From Acidobacteriota bacterium (GTDB lineage: Bacteria > Acidobacteriota > Blastocatellia > UBA7656): a DNA stretch of 64,000 nucleotides. The first letter of the stretch is position 1; each line of letters opens with the position of its first letter. The notes beneath the pieces are model-generated. The model did not search any database. It saw only the letters and a list, made by a program, of their open reading frames with translations, and had not been told where the DNA came from. The DNA is taken from NCBI GenBank assembly GCA_040754075.1, contig JBFMDH010000036.1, forward strand, positions 1-64,000, in the 5' to 3' direction. Shown one piece after another: positions 53,146 through 60,807 of this stretch. The position numbers and the translations under genes were made by a program.

Positions 53146-55107
53146 ATGCGAAGAGTTGTTTGCCAACGCTTGCTATTTTTCATTGCGCCGATGCTCTTCC
53201 TGTTTACCGGAAGCGCCTGGCTGCAATCAACGGCTATCCCCATCATCAAAGCTCCGGCTTGCGCTTATGACGTACGCTCAGGCACGCTTGTCCTCAAAGG
53301 CGACAATTTTCAAAGCGGCGCGGTTGTGAGTCTCAGTAGCGCCGAAGGGGCAATCAATTTCGGGCGCGTCAAAATCAAAAGCGTCAAAAAAATCGTCATC
53401 AATAATGTCTCTGCCGAAGACGCCCGCCGAGGCTTTGAGGCGCAAGTCATGGTCAATGGCGTCGCCTCAGAAGTCGTGCATTTAACCTTCGATGCGGTCG
53501 ATGAAAGCCAGCTTACCGAAAGCGATGTCAAAAAAATCATTGAACAGACGGCAGCGCAAGCCGAAGCGAGCAACCTGAAAGTCACCATCGCTGTAGCAGA
53601 CGCAGAAGGCAATGTCCTCGGGGTTTTTGAAATGGCGGGGGCAGCGGCAAACACCACCATCGGTACAGGCAAATGCGCAGGACGCGCGGGCGAGTGCGGA
53701 CTTGAAGGCGTCGTTGTGCCGTCATGCGCGGCGGCAATTTCAAAAGCCGTGACCGGGACGTTTTTAAGCAGTCAGGGTCACGCCTTTTCGACGCGCACCG
53801 CGAGTTTCATCGTGCAGGAACACTTTCCGCCCGGCGTCAATTTTCAAGCGGGGGGTCCACTTTTCGGCGTGCAGTTTTCGCAACTCGAAGTCTGTAGCGA
53901 CATCAATCCGAAAGCGCCGCTCGGACTTTCGGCAGACCCCGGCGGCATTCCGCTTTACAAAAACGGTTTGAAAGTCGGCGGTCTCGGCATCGAAGGCGAC
54001 GGCAAATACACGCTCGACCCCGACCCTACGGATAACGATGTCCCAACCGAAGAACTCATCGCCGTTGCAGGGGCGCGCGGCTATGAACCACCGGCGGCAA
54101 TCACCGGCGATAAAATTATCGTCAACGGCATTCGCTTCAAGTATGTGAATGCCGGGACGCCTGCTGCCGCTTCGCAAACTTCGTTCAATAATTTGCGCGG
54201 CACGACCGATACCGCTTGTTCGACTCTGGGGCTTGCGCCGAACGTCGTAAGGAACGCGCCGGCTTCGGAATTCATCAGCGAAACCTTGAATGGCGCGCCC
54301 GCTGGTCGTGTTAATAAACGCATTTTTCCAAATGGCGCGGCATCTTTTCGTAGTGGTTCGGCGCTCACCGTGAGCGAAGTGAATATGCTACTTGCGCAAG
54401 CCGCCGCGCAGGCGTTCAAGACCCGCGCGGCGATTCGTCAACCGGAAGGCAGCGCCGCAGAAGTCAACATCGCGGTCGTTGATACGGATGGCACTCTGCT
54501 TGGACTTTTCAGCACCGTTGATGCGCCGATGTTTGGCTTGGATGTGTGCGTGCAGAAAGCCCGCACCGCTGCTTTTTTCAGCAAAACGACTGCTGCAAGC
54601 GAACTGAGAAGCGTAGGGCTTGGCAGCTATGTTGATGCGGCATCGCGTGACGGCATTCGCCTTGATGGGTCGGTAGCATTCAGCGACCGGGGGCACGGAT
54701 TTTTGAGTCGCCCGTTTTTTCCCGATGGCATAGATGAAACCGAACACGGGCCGTTTTCGGTAGCGATTGAAGAATTCTCGCCGTTCAATGTCGGCTTGCA
54801 ACTCGATTTGATTACCCCCGCGCTGGTTAAATTTTTAACCACAGGAATGACGAGTCCGAATAACTGCACGGGGATAGCGGCGCTCAAAAACGGCATTCAA
54901 ATTTTTCCCGGCAGTGTGCCGCTTTATAAAAACGGTCGGTTGGTAGGAGCCATCGGCGTCAGCGGCGACGGCGTCGATCAGGACGATTTGATTTCTGCGA
55001 TGGGCAGCACGGGCTTTGAATCGCCAACCAGCATCCGTTGCGATACCGTGTTCGTGCGCGGCACTCGCTTACCGTTTGTGAAATTCCCGCGCAATCCGAA
55101 CCGGTGA
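53146..55107 (+). CDS. Secreted protein with two HbpS/GlcG-like domains
   Basis: A 653-residue exported protein. The ATG at 53146 has AAGGAG 7 bp upstream and begins a signal peptide (MRRVVCQRLLFFIAPMLFLF). An N-terminal beta-sandwich precedes two copies of a haem-binding HbpS/GlcG fold: ESDVKKIIEQTAAQAEASN with TIAVADAEGNVLGVF, and VNMLLAQAAAQAFKTRAAI with NIAVVDTDGTLLGLFS. Each is followed by a GVPLYKNG...GGLGIEGDG-type segment. Cysteine-rich loops (KCAGRAGECGLEG) are present. HbpS-type proteins bind haem or iron and act in oxidative stress sensing, so a periplasmic haem role is likely. It is monocistronic. Confidence 0.85.
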   Translation: MRRVVCQRLLFFIAPMLFLFTGSAWLQSTAIPIIKAPACAYDVRSGTLVLKGDNFQSGAVVSLSSAEGAINFGRVKIKSVKKIVINNVSAEDARRGFEAQVMVNGVASEVVHLTFDAVDESQLTESDVKKIIEQTAAQAEASNLKVTIAVADAEGNVLGVFEMAGAAANTTIGTGKCAGRAGECGLEGVVVPSCAAAISKAVTGTFLSSQGHAFSTRTASFIVQEHFPPGVNFQAGGPLFGVQFSQLEVCSDINPKAPLGLSADPGGIPLYKNGLKVGGLGIEGDGKYTLDPDPTDNDVPTEELIAVAGARGYEPPAAITGDKIIVNGIRFKYVNAGTPAAASQTSFNNLRGTTDTACSTLGLAPNVVRNAPASEFISETLNGAPAGRVNKRIFPNGAASFRSGSALTVSEVNMLLAQAAAQAFKTRAAIRQPEGSAAEVNIAVVDTDGTLLGLFSTVDAPMFGLDVCVQKARTAAFFSKTTAASELRSVGLGSYVDAASRDGIRLDGSVAFSDRGHGFLSRPFFPDGIDETEHGPFSVAIEEFSPFNVGLQLDLITPALVKFLTTGMTSPNNCTGIAALKNGIQIFPGSVPLYKNGRLVGAIGVSGDGVDQDDLISAMGSTGFESPTSIRCDTVFVRGTRLPFVKFPRNPNR

Positions 55108-55155
55108 GAAATTTATGTGGATTTACGGCAGATATTAACAAATATAAGGCGGGTT

Positions 55156-55692
55156 TTAAGAAGGTTGACGAATACCCTTTCTTACATTTTCGTTCAGTTC
55201 ATCGTATGCAATCCTATTCGCTCTGATTGCATTGTGAATAATTTCTTTTACCTGTCCTGCTGTAAAGGTATAAATGTATTTCTCACTTCTGACCTGTCCT
55301 GAAATTAATTTAGCTAAATCGCATAATTTATCCATGTCCAAATCTATTAAATCGTGATGTCTTGCTTTTAGATCGTTAATTAGAGTATCACCTGATTCAG
55401 GTGATAACTTTACTTCAAGGTTAATAGCATCTAGTTCTGATTTTTCAAGTAATAAAATATTAAGTTTTGAAAGTGATGCATTTTTTGCCGTCATCAATGC
55501 TAATACAACTTCTGAAACATCTTCCCTCGTTTCTTGAGATGCCCAAACAGACAGGCCATTGCTGGTAGTCCTAATGCAATTACAAATTGCATCTGCCCAA
55601 ATACCGTTAGGTTTCAGTGGGGGAACTTCTTCCCACTTTGAACGCGCAATTTTCCTAGCAAGAAATTTCAAAGAAGAATTACTGTTTTGCAT
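55156..55692 (-). CDS. Unknown protein of the AT-rich cassette (third gene)
   Basis: Unrecognised cytoplasmic protein of 178 residues if ATG 55692 is used; a TTG at 55707 is the alternative, and neither has a well placed ribosome site. Mostly helical, with an acidic, Leu-rich central part (VVLALMTAKNASLSKLNILL) and a basic C-terminus. Base composition is clearly lower in GC than the genome around it. It is the last of three genes transcribed from 57302 leftwards. Confidence 0.65.
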   Translation of the reverse strand: MQNSNSSLKFLARKIARSKWEEVPPLKPNGIWADAICNCIRTTSNGLSVWASQETREDVSEVVLALMTAKNASLSKLNILLLEKSELDAINLEVKLSPESGDTLINDLKARHHDLIDLDMDKLCDLAKLISGQVRSEKYIYTFTAGQVKEIIHNAIRANRIAYDELNENVRKGIRQPS

Positions 55693-55764
55693 TTCCTGAT
55701 GGTCCAACGAATTGTGAGCTATCCTAATGATTTATACAAAGATTTTATTAACACTATTACCAAA

Positions 55765-56454
55765 TTATTCAAGGTCGTTTATCACACTCTGCATATAGTC
55801 TCTTAACCACGAAATATTTTCAGTTTTAACTCGATTTTTTAAAATATCTATTGCTTGATTTCCACCCCATAATTCAAGTGTGGAAACAGCCGCTTCACGA
55901 ACTTCAACAGAATCCTGAAAAAGTGCGTGAGTTGGAAGTAAACGTAATTTTTCTGTTATAAGCTTAACTGGAACTCTTCCTGCGACCTGGAGGAGATCTG
56001 CTGATAAGCCTGGATATTTTAATATTGACTCATAATAAAGATTTTCAATGGCTTCTTCGACAAATTTATTTCCAACTTCAAATTCATGCAGTAAAAAATT
56101 TTCAGCAGGATGTGTTACACCATCTTCAACAGGTTCTATTTTTAGGAGTTCACGAATTTGCATCTTCAGATTCAGTTGTTCCGGCTTGATTGGTGAACTA
56201 AAAAATCTCTCGTTTCCAAAATTATCCTTGTCGTCGAGGAAATCAATAGTAGGTTTATTATTATTTATGGATTCTAAAAAACTCGTTGAATGAGTTCTAA
56301 AGTCGAATTTCTGAATGTAAGGCATTTCCTGTTCATCGTTACCTGTGGCAGCAGAACTAACGGAAAGGTATATACCTGCAACTAAGATTGACCTTAAAAG
56401 CTTCTGATAATTAGGTCGTGAAGTAAAACTAGAATTTTCGGTTGATGTATTCAT
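55765..56454 (-). CDS. Unknown protein of the AT-rich cassette with HEAT-like end
   Basis: A 229-residue protein with an N-terminal hydrophobic segment (LLRSILVAGIYLSVSSAATG) that may be a signal peptide or anchor, and a C-terminal HEAT-like repeat (SVEVREAAVSTLELWGGNQA). AGGTGAG lies just before the ATG at 56454; a GTG nine bases upstream is less likely. It follows the 276-residue gene by 17 bp, so the two are co-transcribed. The function is unknown. Confidence 0.7.
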   Translation of the reverse strand: MNTSTENSSFTSRPNYQKLLRSILVAGIYLSVSSAATGNDEQEMPYIQKFDFRTHSTSFLESINNNKPTIDFLDDKDNFGNERFFSSPIKPEQLNLKMQIRELLKIEPVEDGVTHPAENFLLHEFEVGNKFVEEAIENLYYESILKYPGLSADLLQVAGRVPVKLITEKLRLLPTHALFQDSVEVREAAVSTLELWGGNQAIDILKNRVKTENISWLRDYMQSVINDLE

Positions 56455-56471
56455 AAAACTCACCTATAGGC

Positions 56472-57302
56472 TTATGAGATAAAATTTATTATCTCATTTA
56501 CTATTTCATCGTGCCATTGGGGTGATTCTGAGAAGTAGCTTGAAATGTCATTACTATTAAACCGCTCTTGAATATTCTTAGGATCAGTATTGATGTCTGT
56601 TTGTATTCTAATTCTATCTAAAGTTTCTCCAATTCCAGAACTTCGAGAGATATTAGCAACCTGTCTATGAATACCAGTTAATGAAATTGATCTTTCAGTT
56701 TTATTTCCAAATGTGCGTTCGGAATAAGAACCGGCTCTCCAATCCCACTCAAAAGGAAGATGCTTGGAATATAGCTGAGGAAGGTTCAAAAGTATCGAAG
56801 CAACTTTGTTCATTTCTTCCTCAGACATTTCTTTTAGAAAAAATTCTTTCACTGATGCGAGTCGGTGTGGTTGTAAATTAAAATAACCTGTAACTTCATT
56901 GATCATTTCAGAGCCAATTCGACAGAAATATGAAAACTCATCGAAATTATCGTAACTCCCATCAAAACCAAGGTAAACGAAATCAAATCTTTTACCCATT
57001 AGTAAAAGATGTATCTGCTCGTTTATAGATTTAAATGATATTCGAGAGCTATTGCCGGTCGGAGTCTGTTCCTGAATGATTGTGGGAAATAAACCATGCT
57101 TCCCATAAATTGGCGTCAATTCAGAAATTATTTTTGGGTCAGGAACTATTTGCTCAGCTTTTACAAACGCACTAGCTTGATATTTCAAAATTCTATCAAT
57201 CACAAATAAATCTCCAAAATGTTTCAATGAAGATGCAATGATATACACATCCGATAAGGACACACAAGAATTTGTAGAAACGATTGAGTTAAAAATCATC
57301 AA
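56472..57302 (-). CDS. Unknown protein of the AT-rich cassette (first gene)
   Basis: Unrecognised 276-residue protein, no membrane segments. The sequence near the end (GIHRQVANISRSSGIGETLDRIRIQTD) suggests an alpha/beta fold with a Gly-Arg rich loop, and hydrophobic strands (FDFVYLGFDGS) are followed by acidic residues, but no motif is decisive. It starts at a double ATG without a ribosome site. It lies 44 bp after the redox fusion gene stop. The AT-rich composition suggests transfer from elsewhere. Confidence 0.65.
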   Translation of the reverse strand: MMIFNSIVSTNSCVSLSDVYIIASSLKHFGDLFVIDRILKYQASAFVKAEQIVPDPKIISELTPIYGKHGLFPTIIQEQTPTGNSSRISFKSINEQIHLLLMGKRFDFVYLGFDGSYDNFDEFSYFCRIGSEMINEVTGYFNLQPHRLASVKEFFLKEMSEEEMNKVASILLNLPQLYSKHLPFEWDWRAGSYSERTFGNKTERSISLTGIHRQVANISRSSGIGETLDRIRIQTDINTDPKNIQERFNSNDISSYFSESPQWHDEIVNEIINFIS

Positions 57303-57346
57303 ATTAATGTCTTTAATTTTACGTTTCTTAATTTAATGAAAATATA

Positions 57347-60300
57347 TCAACCGATTTGAATGCCGATTTTTTCTAAAAATTTCGTCGGGCGGTCGCCGCC
57401 GATTAACGCGAAAATATAATCGTTTGCCACGCGGGCTTTTTCGTTGCCTTTGCCATCCACCAACACCACCTCTTGCGGGGTAATCTCTTTAATCTGCGTG
57501 CCGAAAAAAACTTTGATGCGCCCTGCGTCAATGCAATCAAACACGTTCATCTTGTTGCCGAGTTTTAAATCGCCTTTGAAATCGCTGCGAATCACCAGCG
57601 TCACTTCGTTCGTCCGCGTAAAGCTTATCTCTCGCCCTTCGCGTTTAAAGCCGGTCAAATCCACCGCCGCTTCGATTGCCGAATTGCCTGCGCCCACCAC
57701 AATACATTTTTTGCCGACATATTCATCGGGATCGGCAAGGCGATATTTCACTTTGCTGTCAGGCTTAGGCGCTTGCGCTTTCGGGGTAAATTTTTCGCCG
57801 CACTGCACACAAAACTTCATCTTCGCGGCGCGCGCGGTTCCGCACTTATAACAGAACTTCGGCAGTGCCGCCGGCGACTCGACCGTGATTTTTATATCTT
57901 CGCCCGACACGCCGAGTTTAAGCGGCGCGCCGCGATTGCCAACTGCAATGACGACGCGACGCGCCGTGTAAGTTTGCGGTTCCTGCAAAGCGCCTTTCGC
58001 GGTCACCACCGTAAAACCACCGTTTGCGGCTTTGATGTCTTTACAGCTTTCATCTTCGTTTACTTTGACGCCGTTTTGCATCATGGCATCGAACCAACCC
58101 TTGAGCATCTCTTCTTTGCTGTCGCCTGCGCCGGGCAGCGGAATCGCGCCCTTTGCCTGCACCGAATCGGGTTTATAAAAAACGTATTTGCCCGCCGGAT
58201 ACGTTTGTTGAATCGTCGCCGCAACTTTTTCCTGTTCGATAGCGACATAGCGCAAGCCGCGTTGCCTGGCTAACACCGCCGCCGAAAGCCCGGCGGGACC
58301 AATGCCGATAATCGCCACGTCATATTCGGCGCTGGGGTTTGCCCCTTCCTTTTGCAAATCCGCGATGATGGTATCAATCACCTGCGCGCCTTCGTTGATG
58401 GCGTTTTTGATGAGCGGCACGCCCGACACATCGCCAATCAGATAGATACCATCGACATTGGTTTTATAACGACTGTCGCGCGCCGGGACTTTGCGCGGCG
58501 GAATAATTTTATTGGTGTTGATGACGATACAGGATTTCGGATTGGTCGGGCATTCCGCCTGACAGGCGGTATCTTCCATGCACTGGTCGGCAGCAACCGG
58601 AACCGCTACGCCGTTGACGATGGCGAGCACATCGTGCGGGCAGGCTTCAACGCAGGCGTGACAACCGATGCAGGTGATGGGATTGACAATCGGATAAGGG
58701 TAACGCGGGCCATCGGCTATCACTTGATTGAGGTCAATTTTGGCGGTTTGCCACCACGAATCTTTCAAGGCTTCCCAGCCGATGCCTTTATCAACCGTCT
58801 TTTCGAGTCTGCCGGTATCGCCACGCGGAATGATGGTGTTTTTCAAAATGTATTTGCGCCGCACCGTATTGGCTGCAAGCACGACCAGCGCAAGCAACGG
58901 AAACGCCAGTAACCCAACTGCCCAACCCGTCCAATTCAACGCGCCGAGTTGTGCATCGCGGTCAAATCGCAAAGCGTCTTTTTCCTGACGAATGACGCTG
59001 GCGCTGCCGATGCCTGAAAAGGCGACGAATGATTTGCGCCCGTCGTTACTCAGTTTTTCGGATTCTTCAACCGAAGCTAAAAACTTGCTCACCTCGCGTA
59101 AACTTCGCGCGCCCTCTTCAACAGCTTGTTTCGCTTGTTCAGACAAATCGCTTGCTACCGGATGTTGTTTGTGACAGGTGATGCAATTGGCAAGCGGCGT
59201 TTGCAGGCTGGCTATCGTTTCATTGGTTTCACTCGTCGCGTGACATTTCAAACAGGCTTCGCGCAGGCTGCGAATACCTTCAGCGGATTTCGCGTCGAGT
59301 TTATTGTCCTGGTGACAGACGACGCAGGCGCGGTCGTCACTGGCTTTGCCGAGATAATGAAGCAGGTGAAACTGGTCGGTTTTTAAATAACCGACTGCGG
59401 GCAGAGTTTCGAGTTTTTGCGGCGTGTAAATTTTCTGGAGTTCTTTATTTTCCCAACGCTCAAACGCCTGTTGCCAGCGCGCCGCTTGCCAGCCCGACCA
59501 TTTATATTCGACGCCGAGTTGCGGAAGTCCGACGCTTGCGCCGCCGTGCGGGACGGCGAGGAGTTCGCCTTTTCGCGCGCCGTCTTCAATGCGGTACTGA
59601 CCGTTATGGCAATTGACGCAAAGCCCATAATTCAACAGCCCCGCCTGGCTTGCGCGCCCTTGATGTTCCGTGTGACAGGCATTGCATGCCGTGACATTGG
59701 CGCGGCGGTGTCCGCTGATGAGCGCCAGCGGCAAAAAACTTTGCGCGGTTTGAACAGATACGGCAGTTGAATTCCCTGCTGTGTTATGACAGTCAATGCA
59801 TTGATTTTGCACGCCGGTGACGACGTTATGACACGCGGTGCAGGAATTGGCATTCGGGCGCAAAGCGATGCCGCGCGCGCTCAAGGTGTCGCTCGCGTGA
59901 ACCTCTGCGACCGGCGCGGGCGCAAAGGTATCGGCATGCAAAAATGCGGCGGCGAGGGCAAACAATCCGACGAGCAACGCGCCCCAGACCCAGTAAGATT
60001 TGCGCCAGAGTTTGGATAAATCGAGCGTCGGTTGCCAGTTGAATTGCGCTTTGCCCAACCGCCTCGCAACTTTCGGATGCAGCATGGTCGCTTCGATCAA
60101 TTTACCGGCTTCGCGTTTACGTTTATCCCAAAAAATTTTGATGACCTGTTCATCAATGCCTGGCGTAAAGGTTAAAAGCTTGCCGGTCAGCTTCAAGCGT
60201 TGCGTGCCACCGGGCGTGATAATCGGAGCCTTGCGTTTGGCGGGGATATTGACAATCAGTGTGGAATCCGTTTCACTGCCGCCAACCGACATCGGCATGA

Positions 60301-60673
60301 GTAATCCGGTTTGCCCGGCGATGGGATTGACTTCGATTTCGCGTTCGACGGCAATGAACAAGCCGTCATCGTTGTAATTGATTTTGAGCAGGAAGGGTCC
60401 GATTTGTACCAGATCGCCATCGGCAAGCGGCGTTCGTTCAACCAACTCTCCGTTAAGCAAGGTGCCGTTTGCCGCCGAAAGATTATAAATCCAGAAATCT
60501 TTGCCGATTTGATTGATGCCGGCGTGAACCCTTGAAACCGAGCGATGATTGAGCGCCAGATCGTTTTTGATGCTGCGCCCGATGGAGAGTCCTTCTCTAT
60601 CCATCACCACATCATCAATGGCGCTTACGCCATCTTTTCTTTTAATGATGTAACGGCTCAGTGCTCCGGTCAT
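57347..60673 (-). CDS. FHA - heptahaem cytochrome c - ferredoxin - flavin reductase fusion
   Basis: A 1108-residue fusion. Residues about 8-105 form an FHA phosphopeptide-binding domain (LSIGRSIKNDLALNHRSVSRVH). A membrane helix (about 228-248) is followed by seven CxxCH haem sites (CTACH, CIDCH, CNACH, CVNCH, CVVCH, CLKCH, CITCH; about 271-505), a second helix (about 574-598), two [4Fe-4S] motifs (CIGCHACVEACP and CQAECPTNPKSC, about 664-715), then an FAD/NAD(P) reductase (IIGIGPAGLSAA near 784, VVGAGNSAIEAA near 990) with a zinc-ribbon CYKCG...CVQCG inserted near 945. Topology implies FHA and reductase in the cytoplasm and haems in the periplasm. The start has no ribosome site; a hairpin lies just upstream. 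It would move electrons across the membrane in one polypeptide. Confidence 0.9.
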   Translation of the reverse strand: MTGALSRYIIKRKDGVSAIDDVVMDREGLSIGRSIKNDLALNHRSVSRVHAGINQIGKDFWIYNLSAANGTLLNGELVERTPLADGDLVQIGPFLLKINYNDDGLFIAVEREIEVNPIAGQTGLLMPMSVGGSETDSTLIVNIPAKRKAPIITPGGTQRLKLTGKLLTFTPGIDEQVIKIFWDKRKREAGKLIEATMLHPKVARRLGKAQFNWQPTLDLSKLWRKSYWVWGALLVGLFALAAAFLHADTFAPAPVAEVHASDTLSARGIALRPNANSCTACHNVVTGVQNQCIDCHNTAGNSTAVSVQTAQSFLPLALISGHRRANVTACNACHTEHQGRASQAGLLNYGLCVNCHNGQYRIEDGARKGELLAVPHGGASVGLPQLGVEYKWSGWQAARWQQAFERWENKELQKIYTPQKLETLPAVGYLKTDQFHLLHYLGKASDDRACVVCHQDNKLDAKSAEGIRSLREACLKCHATSETNETIASLQTPLANCITCHKQHPVASDLSEQAKQAVEEGARSLREVSKFLASVEESEKLSNDGRKSFVAFSGIGSASVIRQEKDALRFDRDAQLGALNWTGWAVGLLAFPLLALVVLAANTVRRKYILKNTIIPRGDTGRLEKTVDKGIGWEALKDSWWQTAKIDLNQVIADGPRYPYPIVNPITCIGCHACVEACPHDVLAIVNGVAVPVAADQCMEDTACQAECPTNPKSCIVINTNKIIPPRKVPARDSRYKTNVDGIYLIGDVSGVPLIKNAINEGAQVIDTIIADLQKEGANPSAEYDVAIIGIGPAGLSAAVLARQRGLRYVAIEQEKVAATIQQTYPAGKYVFYKPDSVQAKGAIPLPGAGDSKEEMLKGWFDAMMQNGVKVNEDESCKDIKAANGGFTVVTAKGALQEPQTYTARRVVIAVGNRGAPLKLGVSGEDIKITVESPAALPKFCYKCGTARAAKMKFCVQCGEKFTPKAQAPKPDSKVKYRLADPDEYVGKKCIVVGAGNSAIEAAVDLTGFKREGREISFTRTNEVTLVIRSDFKGDLKLGNKMNVFDCIDAGRIKVFFGTQIKEITPQEVVLVDGKGNEKARVANDYIFALIGGDRPTKFLEKIGIQIG

Positions 60674-60688
60674 AACATTCTGTCAGGT

Positions 60689-60807
60689 GATAGGATTCAG
60701 GGCTAAAAAAACAATGAAAGCGGAATACTGACGATGAACAAATCTATAACACTTTCTGTTCATCGTTCATCGTTCCTACTTCATACTTTCTTTTCCTGAA
60801 TCCTATC
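60689..60807. repeat. Nested hairpin between the two redox genes
   Basis: Outer arms GATAGGATTCAGG (60689-60701) and CCTGAATCCTATC (60795-60807) enclose a 10-bp inner stem ACGATGAACA/TGTTCATCGT (60731-60740, 60757-60766), both built of 7-bp words (GTTCATC, GTTCATC, GTTCCTA). The right outer arm contains the stop codon of the 818-residue gene and the left arm begins 15 bp upstream of the next start codon. Confidence 0.85.
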
